In this document: positions 25,865-34,690 of the stretch, piece after piece | How the letters are laid out: each line of letters opens with the position of its first letter | Position numbering within the stretch: position 1 is the stretch's first letter | Source: Aquimarina sp. Aq78 | GTDB taxonomy: Bacteria > Bacteroidota > Bacteroidia > Flavobacteriales > Flavobacteriaceae | Length of the DNA: 64,000 nt | NCBI RefSeq assembly: GCF_900299525.1 | Contig: NZ_OMKA01000026.1 | Coordinates: forward strand, 1-64,000 | Direction of reading: 5' to 3' | The notes under the pieces: generated by a model | What the model was told of the DNA's origin: nothing | Databases searched by the model: none | Seen by the model: the letters and a program-made list of their open reading frames with translations, nothing else | Translations under genes and position numbers: made by a program

Positions 25865-26566
25865 TTATCGGCGTTTATATCGGCTAACATATCCCTTATA
25901 ACGCTCGGGATCTTTTCTAAACGCATATTTACCCGTTTCGCGAAGCTCATCTATAGCCTCCTTAAGATGGGTATAGGCACGATCCCGTATTTCTTTGGCT
26001 TTAGAATTATCTAAGGTCGCCCCATTCGCTTTGGCCAGCAGTTCTGCCAGGGTATCCGATTTTTGGGCTGCAATATCAAAGTTTCTAAGGTCATACTTTG
26101 CTTTTTCTAGCTCTGCTATATTGGCTTTACCCAATACACTAATATCCATCAAATCCTGGATCATATCGGCATCGCCTTCTCCATCTGCAATAGCACGTAC
26201 ACGGGCTAGCAAATCCAATCGTTTACGAAACGCAAAACGCAAATCGGCCAACAGGTCGTTTCTAAATTCGTAAGCCTTGGGGGATTCTTCCCGCCAGGCT
26301 TTGGCTGCTTCTTCCTGGCTATACCGCTCTTTCATCCAAACGGCCTGGGCATATCTACATGCCCCGGTTCGGGTAGGTAAATCTTCCCCATGCATCTGCC
26401 AATCCAGTCCTTTGGTGAGTAGCGTTTTTTTATCCTCCTCTGCCCATACAAATAAGTTTTCGGCTTCTTGCATAAATACATCGATAGGGATTGTTGGTGA
26501 TTTTACCTCGTCTTGTGGTAACGCTTCTAACAGCACCAACTTGGTGTCATAATTTTCTTTAGACAT
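25865..26566 (-). CDS. Hypothetical helical protein, 233 aa (GC-richer, against array direction)
   Basis: Soluble, alpha-helical, charged throughout (NYDTKLVLLEALPQDEVKSP near the N terminus; KDPERYKGYVSRYKRR at the C terminus). Family not recognised. Base composition is visibly higher in G+C than in neighbouring cassettes and the gene runs on the opposite strand, so it looks like an inserted piece rather than a cassette. The tandem-repeat tract begins directly at its stop codon. Confidence 0.65.
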   Translation of the reverse strand: MSKENYDTKLVLLEALPQDEVKSPTIPIDVFMQEAENLFVWAEEDKKTLLTKGLDWQMHGEDLPTRTGACRYAQAVWMKERYSQEEAAKAWREESPKAYEFRNDLLADLRFAFRKRLDLLARVRAIADGEGDADMIQDLMDISVLGKANIAELEKAKYDLRNFDIAAQKSDTLAELLAKANGATLDNSKAKEIRDRAYTHLKEAIDELRETGKYAFRKDPERYKGYVSRYKRR

Positions 26567-26729
26567 TGTATATCATCTTTTGAAATCTATTGCTTGTTTA
26601 AAAAAATTTGCAATACATCGTAGTTAATAAATAATTGATATACAATGATACAGCACGCTAGTTTCATTTTTCGGAACTCGAAAAAATAGTGGCAATTAAT
26701 TTTACCATGCAAATCGAAGGATTTTTTAT

Positions 26730-26813
26730 ACTCGATACTAATAGTTACATTTATCAAGTAAACATAACTATACATAGAATATAAAGGACATATCCTTTAT
26801 TCTATTGTTACCA
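26730..26813 (+). repeat. Composite element F (right half)
   Basis: 'ttttatactcgatactaatagttac' and 'atttatcaagtaaac' match the element around 30181; the palindrome family is shortened (ATAAAGGACATATCCTTTAT, 26781-26800). R' core GTTACCA (26807-26813) begins the next cassette. The 26567-26890 interval holds no gene. Confidence 0.55.
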
Positions 26814-26890
26814 AACATATTGACAAAAAGAGGGAATATAAAACTACTAATACTGACAATCGTATTGCTAGTACTTAATTACAAATTAAA

Positions 26891-27682
26891 ATGATAGAAG
26901 TAAACAAAGTAAGTACAATAAAATCATCGATACTAGACGGTATTGAAGTTAAGTCTGCTACGTTTATTGATAAAAACTTCCCTTTTCATTTTCATCAATG
27001 TTGGAGTCTGGCTTGTATCGAATACGGAAGCGAAAACATAGCGTTTAACAATTCGGAGTTTTTGGTCAGCAAAAATGCTTTGCAATTAATTCCCCCTTAC
27101 TCAATTCATAAAAACTGGGGCAATACAAATAGTGCCTGGACTTATAAAGCTCTCTATATCAGCAATGATGTAGTCAAAAATGTTTCAAAAAAAATAAATG
27201 CCGATTATTCTCATCTAGCAAGCTTCCCTTATTTTATCTCATATAGTAACAATGAGTTTGACATAAACGAAGCATCAATTTTTAAAATCCTTGAAAATCT
27301 TTTTTTGGATACTTTGAATGATGCTAAACAATCTTATTTTCAAAAAAATGCTGATGAACCTTTTGATGATATTCTAAATTATTTGTCTCTAAATTATAAC
27401 CAATCAATCACTTTAGAAATGCTACAAAAAAAGTTTAAAGTGAATAAATTTAAACTACAAAAAAGCTTTAAAAAGAACATTGGTTTAACACCTTTGGAAT
27501 ATCTAACTACCATTAGAATCGAAAACTCAAAAAAGCTTTTTTATGGGGATGTTCCTTTGGTAGAAATTGCGCTTGAATCAGGGTTTTATGATCAAAGTCA
27601 TTTTACTCATAGTTTCAAAAAATACGTTGGAGTAACTCCTGGTAATTATAAAAAGAACAGCAAGATTTTACAAGACTTGTAA
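26891..27682 (+). CDS. AraC-family transcription regulator, 263 aa
   Basis: N-terminal cupin-type sensing domain (NFPFHFHQCWSLACIEYG, about residues 31-48) and a C-terminal double HTH: SLNYNQSITLEMLQKKFKVN, then ALESGFYDQSHFTHSFKKYV with the classic GF.DQSHF.R.FKK..G.TP pattern. First gene of a large cassette; likely regulates the PD40-repeat genes behind it (inference). Confidence 0.9.
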   Translation: MIEVNKVSTIKSSILDGIEVKSATFIDKNFPFHFHQCWSLACIEYGSENIAFNNSEFLVSKNALQLIPPYSIHKNWGNTNSAWTYKALYISNDVVKNVSKKINADYSHLASFPYFISYSNNEFDINEASIFKILENLFLDTLNDAKQSYFQKNADEPFDDILNYLSLNYNQSITLEMLQKKFKVNKFKLQKSFKKNIGLTPLEYLTTIRIENSKKLFYGDVPLVEIALESGFYDQSHFTHSFKKYVGVTPGNYKKNSKILQDL

Positions 27683-27757
27683 TTCTCTCAAGAAGTATAT
27701 TCGTTTTCTTAATTAAAACAATGAGAAATCAACACATTTATAATAAAGGAAGAAAAC

Positions 27758-28645
27758 ATGAAAACAACAACGTTATTAATATTAACATGTGCTTTATCGC
27801 TAAACACAGTCTTTGCTCAAGAAAATAAGGAAAATGACAAATCTAAATCATCGTCCCATACAATTGCCTATACTTCAAAGGGAGTAGCAAAAATTTATTC
27901 AATCGATAAAGAAGGTAAATCAAATATTAAAAGTATAAATACGAAGGGTGATTACTTAGCGTTGTCTCCTGATGGAAAAACATTTGCTTTTCGAGTATAT
28001 CATGATGACGGAAAGACTTGGTCTATTCATACAATGAACAGTGATGGTACGAATAGCAAACGATTAACTCATGCAAAAAACAAATGGGATAGTGCACCTG
28101 AATGGACTCCCGATGGAAAAAAAATTGCTTTTGCAAGAGAATATAAAGATTCGGAAGACGTTTGGCAGGCAGAAATTTGGATTATGAATCAAGATGGTAG
28201 CGAAAGAACTCAAATAGAATCACTGAAAGGCAGTAACCCTTATTTTACTCCAGATGGAAGAATAGTATTTACTTCAAAATACAAAGATAAAAAAGGTGAG
28301 ATAAGCATAGCAGATATTGATGGCACCAACATTATCCATTTGACAGATAATGAAGCTGAAGAATGGCATCCTGAAGTTTCTACTGATGGTAAGCAAATCG
28401 TTTTTATGTCTAATAGGGATGGAAATTTTGAAATTTATGTGATGAATATTGATGGTTCTAATCAAAAACGATTAACATTTAATAATGTTGGTAATTGGCA
28501 CCCATCCTGGTCCCCTGATGGTTCTAAAATAATTTTTTCATCAACCAACAAGGATAAAAAATCACATATTTATATTATGAATAAGGATGGTTCTTCAGTA
28601 AAAAAGATTCTCTCTCATGGTAGAAAAGCGACATTTCTGCGTTAG
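27758..28645 (+). CDS. Exported TolB-like PD40 beta-propeller protein, 295 aa
   Basis: Signal peptide (LNTVFAQ, cut at about 21) then repeated PD40/WD40-like units: LSPDGKTFAFRVYHDDG, WTPDGKKIAFAREYKD, FTPDGRIVFTSKYKD, VSTDGKQIVFMSNRDG, WSPDGSKIIFSSTNKD. Likely a periplasmic protein-binding propeller. It ends at an in-frame TAG; sequence beyond it continues in the same frame as a fragment of a second propeller (see 28646). Confidence 0.85.
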   Translation: MKTTTLLILTCALSLNTVFAQENKENDKSKSSSHTIAYTSKGVAKIYSIDKEGKSNIKSINTKGDYLALSPDGKTFAFRVYHDDGKTWSIHTMNSDGTNSKRLTHAKNKWDSAPEWTPDGKKIAFAREYKDSEDVWQAEIWIMNQDGSERTQIESLKGSNPYFTPDGRIVFTSKYKDKKGEISIADIDGTNIIHLTDNEAEEWHPEVSTDGKQIVFMSNRDGNFEIYVMNIDGSNQKRLTFNNVGNWHPSWSPDGSKIIFSSTNKDKKSHIYIMNKDGSSVKKILSHGRKATFLR

Positions 28646-29032
28646 CCAGGACCAAATAATGAAGCTGCTGTTTCGTTTTCTTCTGATTTAGATGAAATAT
28701 ATTTTTCAGGAAAGAGTGAAAGCGAAAATTGGAATGGGACTGTGTATTTCTCAAGATTAGAAAACAAAAGATGGACTAATCTTAAGAAAATAAATTTTAC
28801 AAAAGGAAAGAGCAGTAATGAATCGCATCCATTTATGTGCCCTAGTGGTAAAAGAATTTATTTTATAGATGATTATGGTAAAATTTGGTATGTAAACCGT
28901 TTTAAAGATTCTTGGGGAGATGCAATAAAACTTGATTTACCTATAAATGATGATAAAGTTTTTAATCCGATTGAAGCCAAAAACGGAGATCTTTATTTTT
29001 TTAATACGTCAAAACGGAAACTGGTTTGGTAA
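28646..29032 (+). pseudogene. Fragment of a duplicated PD40 protein
   Basis: Directly after the TAG of the TolB-like gene and in the same frame, 128 codons read PGPNNEAAVSFSSDLDEIYF onward. They are clearly homologous to residues of the next gene ([20 protein letters not shown], then the KRIYF, IWYVNR and PINDxxxFxPxxAKNGDxxF stretches). No N-terminal signal is present. A partial tandem duplicate fused behind the TolB-like gene. Confidence 0.7.
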
Positions 29033-29034
29033 CA

Positions 29035-29949
29035 ATGAAAAATAACAACTTTATATTTTTAGTACTTGTATTTACAATGTTTTTCAATTCATGCGATACT
29101 AAAAAATATGAATCAAAAAACAGTGATTTACCAATTACACGAGACACCTATTTTGGACAAAAACCACCGAGCTTGACTCCTGAATTGTTTGCTCCCGGAA
29201 TCATTTCACTTAATGGAAGATTTGAAGGTGCCGTTTCGTTTTCTCCTGATTTAGATGAAATATATTTTTCAGCTTATACTGAAGGCGAAAACACATCTAT
29301 CTATTTCTCAAAGCTCGAAGGTAATGAATGGACTCCCATTAAAAGAGCAAATTTTACCAATGGGAAAAAAAATACAGAAATGCATCCATTTGTCAGCCCT
29401 AATGGTAAAAGAATTTATTTCACAGCTTTGGATTCTAGCTTTGTAGATGAGAAAATTTGGTATGTAAACCGCACAGAAGATTCCTGGAGTCATGCCATAG
29501 AACTTGATTCACCTATCAATGATGGAGTCGTATTTGCTCCTAATCAGGCCAAAAACGGAGACTTTTTTTATACCGAAATATCAGGTAGAAATATAAAAAC
29601 CAATTATGCCCTCAATAAAAACGGTAAATATCCCGAAGTGCAGGAAGTTGAAATTGAATTTGGTCATCACGCATTTATTTCTCCATCTCAAGACTATTTA
29701 CTGGTGACCGGTCGAAACGAAGAAGATGAAAGTAGAAAAGATAATGATATTTATGTTTATTTCAAAAAGCAAGACGGAACGTGGACAAAACCAATTAATC
29801 TGGGTAGTACGATAAATTCTGATGTTGATGAAGTAAGCCCGAGAATCACTCCGGATGGTAAATATTTATTTTTCGGTAGAAGTAAAAATCTGCATTGGGT
29901 AAGTACAGAAGTTATTCATAAAGTACGGCCAATTGATTTTAGGAAGTAA
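29035..29949 (+). CDS. PD40-repeat lipoprotein, 304 aa
   Basis: The start is set at ATG 29035, giving a lipoprotein signal (FTMFFNSC, Cys at about 20); the TTG at 29026 is less likely. PD40-type repeats: [59 protein letters not shown]. Outer-surface or periplasmic beta-propeller of unknown ligand. Parent of the duplicated fragment upstream. Confidence 0.85.
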   Translation: MKNNNFIFLVLVFTMFFNSCDTKKYESKNSDLPITRDTYFGQKPPSLTPELFAPGIISLNGRFEGAVSFSPDLDEIYFSAYTEGENTSIYFSKLEGNEWTPIKRANFTNGKKNTEMHPFVSPNGKRIYFTALDSSFVDEKIWYVNRTEDSWSHAIELDSPINDGVVFAPNQAKNGDFFYTEISGRNIKTNYALNKNGKYPEVQEVEIEFGHHAFISPSQDYLLVTGRNEEDESRKDNDIYVYFKKQDGTWTKPINLGSTINSDVDEVSPRITPDGKYLFFGRSKNLHWVSTEVIHKVRPIDFRK

Positions 29950-29992
29950 CAATAAATTTAGCGTGCATAATTTTGATACCGATTGTACATAC

Positions 29993-30124
29993 GCTTGGTA
30001 ACAAAGTATAAAAACAATAGCCGATACAGCTGTAAATTTAAGGATTGTTGCTCGCTTCAACTCTATTGTAAATTGAAAATGAATGCTCCGTAATCGGCTA
30101 CTATTCTTATACCAACCGTTAAAA
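29993..30124 (+). repeat. attC-like site 9
   Basis: R'' core GCTTGGTAAC (29993-30002) complements 9/10 the distant start of its own cassette, GTTACCAAAC at 26807, bracketing a 3.2-kb multi-gene cassette. Long stem GTATAAAAACAATAGCCGAT (30006-30025) with 30093-30112, 17/20 paired. R' core GTTAAAA is at 30118-30124. Confidence 0.75.
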
Positions 30125-30139
30125 TTCAATAAGCCGATG

Positions 30140-30306
30140 ACATCATTATTGAAAAAAACAAGGAACACCTTAAGGAGGTTTTTTATACTCAATAATAATA
30201 GTTACATTTATTAAGTAAACGCAACCCCATTCTTCAACTCTTAAGAGTTGAAGAATGGGGTTGTTTGGTAAAAAAATAGCCATATATAGAAAATAAATTA
30301 CATCTT
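30140..30306 (+). repeat. Composite element G with perfect 42-bp palindrome
   Basis: 'aaggaacaccttaaggagg' onward matches element E (23030-23140). CAACCCCATTCTTCAACTCTT (30222-30242) and its perfect reverse complement (30243-30263) form an uninterrupted 42-bp palindrome, homologous to the hairpin at 23082 with compensatory changes. The tail 'aaaatagccatatatagaaaataaa' matches 36105-36125 but the final palindrome and GTT core are missing, so the start of the next cassette is damaged. Confidence 0.6.
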
Positions 30307-30876
30307 ATGTTATCAGATGAAGAAAAAAACAAGATAGAACTCGAGGAAAAATATAGGCTTGAAATTAAATCCAAGCTAGACACTAAGAAAAAAGTTGACC
30401 TCTTTGAGAAATCAATTAAGCTTATACAGGTTTTGGCGATAATCATAGGAATTTTGTTTACTTATTTGGAATACATAAGATTTAATGAAGAAAAGATTGA
30501 AAAGGAGAAAGAAAGAAATGCTCAAACGGCAAAGGAAATAAGAATGCATTTTTATAAATACCAATTGGACTATTATGCCGAAGCTACCGATGCAACTTCG
30601 ACATTAGCAACTGAAGAACGAGATTCAGAAGATTATCAGAATGCAAGAAAGAAATTTCAACGACTATTTTGGGGGCGATTGGCGATTGTTGAAGAAAAAA
30701 CCGTGGAAGCACAGATGGTTAAATTTAAGAATCTTTTGGAGCAGTATGAACAACCTGAAAGCAAAATAACAAAAAGTCAACTTAAACAAGCCTCGTTGAA
30801 TCTTGCTCATGATGCAAGCAGATATACCATTAGAGTTTGGGTGGACAGTACTGAAAGAAACAACTATAATAGATAG
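30307..30876 (+). CDS. Hypothetical membrane-anchored coiled-coil protein, 189 aa
   Basis: A cytoplasmic charged N terminus, one membrane helix (SIKLIQVLAIIIGILFTYLE, about 38-57), then a coiled coil and a helical domain (ATSTLATEERDSEDYQNARK, FQRLFWGRLAIVEEKTVEAQ). The FWGxLxIVE segment looks conserved. I have seen similar unnamed proteins but cannot give a function. Sole gene of a cassette whose left core is lost. Confidence 0.7.
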   Translation: MLSDEEKNKIELEEKYRLEIKSKLDTKKKVDLFEKSIKLIQVLAIIIGILFTYLEYIRFNEEKIEKEKERNAQTAKEIRMHFYKYQLDYYAEATDATSTLATEERDSEDYQNARKKFQRLFWGRLAIVEEKTVEAQMVKFKNLLEQYEQPESKITKSQLKQASLNLAHDASRYTIRVWVDSTERNNYNR

Positions 30877-30902
30877 ACATAATTTAAATTGAAAAGTAAA
30901 CG

Positions 30903-30958
30903 AATGCACAACACCATGTAAAAATGTATCAAAACATATTTTACATTAAACGTTAGTA
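30903..30958 (+). repeat. attC-like site 10
   Basis: R'' core AATGCACAAC (30903-30912). L'' ATGTAAAAATG (30916-30926) pairs with CATATTTTACAT (30935-30946). R' core GTTAGTA (30952-30958). Only 56 bp long. Confidence 0.75.
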
Positions 30959-30980
30959 GTAATTTGAAAAAACTAATTAA

Positions 30981-31640
30981 ATGAAAAACAAACACAAAAA
31001 TTTTGATCGCAGAAAGTTCATTAAGAAGTCTTCTTTATTTGCTTTAGGAACAGGAGGGTTGTTTGTGCTGCCAAATAATGCTATGGCTCATTCTCAAACG
31101 AGCCAAGATAGAATTAATATTATCGGACCGAAAGAAGGGTTTACTCCACAAATTGGGACATTGGTGTCTATGATGGATTGGATGCGAATGGTTATTTTAA
31201 GTCCAGTGAAAAAGATGAGTATTGAAGATTTAGATTACCTCATTGATGAGAAAGCTAATTCCATAGGTGCAATGTTATGGCATCTAGCGGCAACAGAAAG
31301 GTTTTACCAAATACATACTTTTGAAGGGAAAAAGTGGGGCGATTGGAATGAAGAAGATAAAATGAATTGGAACATTGCATCGGGTCTGGGCGAAGAAGCA
31401 CGTAAATTAATAAAGGGAAACGAAATTGATTTTTATCTTCAAAAATTAAAAGATGTTAGAGAAAATACTCTTAATGAATTTAAAAAACGCGATGATGAGT
31501 GGTTAATGGAAGTAGACGAAGAGTGGCCATGGGGTCCAACCAATAACTATTGTAAATGGTTTCATGTATGTGAACATGAATCGAATCATAATGGACAATT
31601 CAAATTTATAAAAAGCAGACTCCCTTCAGCAAAAAAATAA
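30981..31640 (+). CDS. DinB-family protein with Tat-type signal, 219 aa
   Basis: Twin-arginine signal (FDRRKFIKKSSLFALGTGG, residues 9-27). The mature four-helix DinB fold has metal-binding-type histidines in MLWHLAATERFYQ (about 94-106) and FHVCEHESNHNGQFKFIKSR (about 193-212). Metal-dependent thiol S-transferase-like or hydrolase activity is possible for the fold; substrate unknown. Export of a folded metalloprotein fits the Tat signal. Confidence 0.85.
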   Translation: MKNKHKNFDRRKFIKKSSLFALGTGGLFVLPNNAMAHSQTSQDRINIIGPKEGFTPQIGTLVSMMDWMRMVILSPVKKMSIEDLDYLIDEKANSIGAMLWHLAATERFYQIHTFEGKKWGDWNEEDKMNWNIASGLGEEARKLIKGNEIDFYLQKLKDVRENTLNEFKKRDDEWLMEVDEEWPWGPTNNYCKWFHVCEHESNHNGQFKFIKSRLPSAKK

Positions 31641-31648
31641 GATTTAAA

Positions 31649-31701
31649 CTTGCTAACAAAAGATAAAATGCATTGAAACGCATTTTACACCAAACATTAT
31701 A
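31649..31701 (+). repeat. attC-like site 11 (core G mutated)
   Basis: R'' core TTGCTAAC (31649-31656). Perfect stem TAAAATGC (31663-31670)/GCATTTTA (31679-31686). The R' core should begin GTT but reads ATT (ATTATAA, 31695-31701), a G to A transition at the predicted cut position. Confidence 0.65.
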
Positions 31702-31785
31702 AACAATTGTTCAAAATTTAAGTAACAATTACAATTATGAAGACATTCATCTATAATAAACAAGGAAACAAAATAAATCAAAGAA

Positions 31786-32601
31786 ATGAAAAAAACCATT
31801 TTTACTTTAGTCTTGGTAATGATTAGTATCAATAGTAATGCACAAGAAGTTACTTCTTTTTTAAATATCAAAAGAAATGCTTCAGCTAGTGTTAGTGCCC
31901 TTTTAGGGTATACAGATCCTAATTGGACCGGAACATTGTTTTGGAATAAAATTGGGGATGTTAGAATTAGGAGCATAGATTCAGAATTTCACTTTGATCG
32001 TAATGGTAATTTTGGAATTGGAACCGCTACTCCAGATAGAAAATTAAGTATATTAAGTGCTCAAAGTTCTTACCTAAACCTAAAAACTAATAATGGACAC
32101 GAACTCTTAATTGGAGCAGACACTAACGGAGGGATTATTTCGACCATGTCTAATCACGATTTAAGCATTAGAGCTGGTAGTAATTCTACAAAAATGACTG
32201 TTAAAGCAAATGGAAATATAGGAATTGGAACCATTAATCCAGATATGAAACTTACCGTAAAAGGAAATATTCATGCCGAAGAAGTAAAAATTGACCTTAA
32301 TGTTCCTGCTCCTGATTACGTATTCAAAAGTGATTATAATTTGAGAAGTATAGAAGAAGTAGAAACTTTTATTAAAAAAAACAGTCATTTACCAGAAATC
32401 CCATCTGCAAAGGAGTTTGAACAAAATGGGGTAATGCAAGCCGAAATGGATATGAATCTTCTTAAAAAAATTGAGGAGTTAACTCTTTACACAATCCAAC
32501 AAGAAAAGAAAATAGAAAAGCTGAAAAGAGAGAATCTAGAGTTAAAATCTTTATCTAATCGATTAACAGAAATAGAAAAACTACTTGAGTCTAAAAAATA
32601 A
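31786..32601 (+). CDS. Exported tail-fibre-like protein, 271 aa
   Basis: Signal peptide (ISINSNAQ, cut at about 20). Two NGNxGIGTxxPxxKL repeats ([18 protein letters not shown] and [18 protein letters not shown]) are followed by [20 protein letters not shown] and [16 protein letters not shown], a C-terminal module common in Bacteroidota surface proteins, and a coiled-coil tail. Probably a trimeric surface or secreted fibre. Sole gene of its cassette. Confidence 0.82.
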   Translation: MKKTIFTLVLVMISINSNAQEVTSFLNIKRNASASVSALLGYTDPNWTGTLFWNKIGDVRIRSIDSEFHFDRNGNFGIGTATPDRKLSILSAQSSYLNLKTNNGHELLIGADTNGGIISTMSNHDLSIRAGSNSTKMTVKANGNIGIGTINPDMKLTVKGNIHAEEVKIDLNVPAPDYVFKSDYNLRSIEEVETFIKKNSHLPEIPSAKEFEQNGVMQAEMDMNLLKKIEELTLYTIQQEKKIEKLKRENLELKSLSNRLTEIEKLLESKK

Positions 32602-32604
32602 AAA

Positions 32605-32663
32605 GCTTATAACACAAAAATAAAAAACATGAAAACGATTTTTTACTTGAGACGTCGTTGTAA
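32605..32663 (+). repeat. attC-like site 12
   Basis: R'' core GCTTATAAC (32605-32613) complements 8/9 the mutated start of its cassette at 31695. The A-rich arm AAATAAAAAA pairs with TTTTTTACTT. The spacer 'gagacgtc' precedes R' core GTTGTAA (32657-32663). The next gene's ATG starts at 32669, 12 bp from the core. Confidence 0.65.
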
Positions 32664-32668
32664 GTAAT

Positions 32669-33541
32669 ATGAAAAAAGCAAAAATTGTATTCGGATTTCT
32701 ATCCTTACTTTTAATTGGTTGTACCCCAAAGAAAAATCAATTAAAATCTGATATTGCTTTGACAAAAAAAATTGAAAAGCAATTTGAATTAAATGATGAA
32801 ATTATTGAATTCCAAAAGTTGACCAATTTTGAATGGGATCATGTTATCATATTTGAACCATATTCTTCGATAAAAAAAAATGGAATAGAATGGAGTTTGA
32901 ATTTATCAAATATTCAAGAAAATAGAATAAAATCCGATGACGGAATAAATTTAATAGTTTTTTTAAAAGATAATAAATGCATAAAAATTTTAGAACCATC
33001 CAGGCAAATAGGAGATTTCAAAAACTTACAAATACCAATTCCCAAACAAAACGCTAAGTTCTTTAAAACAAAAAACAGAATTGAATTAGTCAGAGATAAT
33101 TCTAGCAAATACTATTTTTATCGTGACATCACTCAATTTTCAAATTTTAAAGATTTTAATGAAATGAGAGGAATGGTTTTGAATCATCAAAAAAACCCAA
33201 ACTCAAATAAAGGATTACAGCATATTCGAAAAGACAGTTTACATATTTTGATTTTAGAAAAAATCATAAAAGTAGCTCCACGTAGAGTAGCTTACGAACT
33301 TTTGGATACTGTTCATTTAATTGATACAATTTCTAAATATGATCTACAATTAGGTTATTGTAAAAGTATTAATGAAAAAGATGAAGAAAAAATCATATTT
33401 GGATTTGGAAAAAACAGTAAGACAGAATATTTAGATAATTTAGTGAAGGTTTGGAGAATTGATTTAATAAAAAATAGATTTATTAAACTCAATAAAAATG
33501 ATTTCAAATGTTTTAATGAAGAATATGAAAATGGCAATTGA
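32669..33541 (+). CDS. Hypothetical lipoprotein, 290 aa
   Basis: Lipoprotein signal FGFLSLLLIGC (Cys at about 18). Mature part without recognisable domain; Lys/Asn-rich, mixed alpha/beta (FEWDHVIIFEPYSSI near residue 53). Similar 'WDxxxIxxPYS' openings occur in small unnamed Bacteroidota lipoproteins. Sole gene of its cassette. Confidence 0.7.
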   Translation: MKKAKIVFGFLSLLLIGCTPKKNQLKSDIALTKKIEKQFELNDEIIEFQKLTNFEWDHVIIFEPYSSIKKNGIEWSLNLSNIQENRIKSDDGINLIVFLKDNKCIKILEPSRQIGDFKNLQIPIPKQNAKFFKTKNRIELVRDNSSKYYFYRDITQFSNFKDFNEMRGMVLNHQKNPNSNKGLQHIRKDSLHILILEKIIKVAPRRVAYELLDTVHLIDTISKYDLQLGYCKSINEKDEEKIIFGFGKNSKTEYLDNLVKVWRIDLIKNRFIKLNKNDFKCFNEEYENGN

Positions 33542-33547
33542 AAAAAG

Positions 33548-33683
33548 TTTACAACAACATACATGATCTTATAGTAGTCAGCTAATTAAACGATTAGCCA
33601 TTGTGTTTTTGGTAAAGTGCCATAGCTTGCAAGAAACAAAGTAACATTTTTCCCTGCTACGACACATATATTAAACGTTAGGC
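33548..33683 (+). repeat. attC-like site 13
   Basis: R'' core TTTACAAC (33548-33555); complement of the cassette start at 32657 over 7 bases. An internal stem GCTAAT/ATTAGC (33581-33598). R' core GTTAGGC (33677-33683) is the classical integron core sequence. Very similar to the site at 35362 ('aacatacatgatct.atag', 'gtaacattttwccctgc.acgacacatatatt'). Confidence 0.7.
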
Positions 33684-33689
33684 ATAACT

Positions 33690-34106
33690 ATGAATTGGAG
33701 GATAATTAAAGAAAATAAAAGGAAATATGCTGACACATCTTACTACCTAAAAGCTGAAAGAGATTGTCCAGAAGGAACTATTGTCTTAGAGATACGTTGG
33801 ATTGAACGCTTCATGTATGACTTAACAGTTGATTTACATAGAAAAAAACCAAAACGTAAATTCTTTCTTTTTAAAAACACAAAACATGAATCACTCTATA
33901 GTTGTTTAGTCTTCTATAATGAACGTATAGAAAAACATGGACATCAAATAATGAGAATGACCGAGGATTCTCCAATAGAAAAATTAAAGAGGTTGGATTC
34001 GCTTCAGAAGGATGCTGTTCTCAATTATATGATACAAGAAAAATATGATGTGGATTTTACAACAACTCTGCCTGAGAAAAAAATGTCTAACAATGACTAT
34101 AATTAA
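33690..34106 (+). CDS. Hypothetical protein, 138 aa
   Basis: Soluble, basic (MNWRIIKENKRKYADTSYYL; central VLEIRWIERFMYDLTVDLHR). Family not recognised. The final codons MSNNDYN are encoded within the R'' core and spacer of the next attC-like site, and the stop codon is part of the site. The natural C terminus may thus have been set by cassette formation. Confidence 0.65.
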   Translation: MNWRIIKENKRKYADTSYYLKAERDCPEGTIVLEIRWIERFMYDLTVDLHRKKPKRKFFLFKNTKHESLYSCLVFYNERIEKHGHQIMRMTEDSPIEKLKRLDSLQKDAVLNYMIQEKYDVDFTTTLPEKKMSNNDYN

Positions 34107-34174
34107 TACGGGGTTGGAGGAAAATAAAATGTTTAACCGATTAAAATAAAAAACGTACTACAACACCGTTGTGC
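34083..34174 (+). repeat. attC-like site 14 (overlaps gene end)
   Basis: R'' core ATGTCTAAC (34083-34091) complements 8/9 the cassette start GTTAGGCAT at 33677. Then AATGACTATAATTAATACGG as in the site at 24405. R' core GTTGTGC is at 34168-34174. The distal arm is poorly preserved. Confidence 0.65.
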
Positions 34175-34184
34175 TACACTTAAA

Positions 34185-34604
34185 ATGACCCGAATTAAAA
34201 ACGAAAATATTAAATTAAAAGAATTGAGTGCAAACCTTAACTCGATTTCAGAAAATCTTAAAAATGACTTTGAAAAGTTTAAGGTAAAAAAGAAGAAAAA
34301 GTCAAGTTTAGATTTTCGTGAAACCGAATGGGAATATATGATTCAAGCTGGTAGAGTAATTTGGGTTCTTTTTGACCAATACTCCAGGCTATTAGACAAA
34401 AAACTTCAGAATATAATTGGAGATTGGAAAAGCGTAAACAATTCATCTTATAATCCGAATTGGGCGAAGGGTAAGACCTTTGAGAATGTTTGTAAAAAAT
34501 GGATCGACAATTTTGACTGGATACTCAAATCAAACGGAACAACCAATTCGTATGCAACTGGAATGGAGATAATTGCGAAATATATTAATGAAATAAAAAT
34601 CTAG
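34185..34604 (+). CDS. Hypothetical protein, 139 aa
   Basis: Soluble and lysine-rich, with an N-terminal coiled coil (IKLKELSANLNSISENLKND) followed by a Trp-rich helical part (EWEYMIQAGRVIWVLFDQYS). Family not recognised. Its stop codon TAG is inside the R'' core (34601-34610) of the following site. Confidence 0.65.
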   Translation: MTRIKNENIKLKELSANLNSISENLKNDFEKFKVKKKKKSSLDFRETEWEYMIQAGRVIWVLFDQYSRLLDKKLQNIIGDWKSVNNSSYNPNWAKGKTFENVCKKWIDNFDWILKSNGTTNSYATGMEIIAKYINEIKI

Positions 34605-34681
34605 TACAACAAGGTGTATAATCAATTTCAAAAAGTATTCGCGTACTTTCTTCTAACTAATCATACACAAAACCGTTGATC
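34601..34681 (+). repeat. attC-like site 15
   Basis: R'' CTAGTACAAC (34601-34610), 8/10 complement of the cassette start at 34168. L'' GTGTAT (34614-34619) pairs with ATACAC (34663-34668). Apical stem AAAGTA/TACTTT (34632-34649). R' core GTTGATC (34675-34681). Its right half is shared with the site at 9138. Confidence 0.7.
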
Positions 34682-34690
34682 TGCATTTAA

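Noticed and set aside
25657..25950. 97-codon minus-strand frame through the tandem repeats
   Set aside because: Overlaps the end of the gene at 25865 in another frame; kept only as an observation on the repeat unit.
29024..29033. Complete attC-like site between the PD40 fragment and the next gene
   Set aside because: Only the R'' core is present (perfect to the cassette start); no stem or GTT core follows, and the real site is at 29993.
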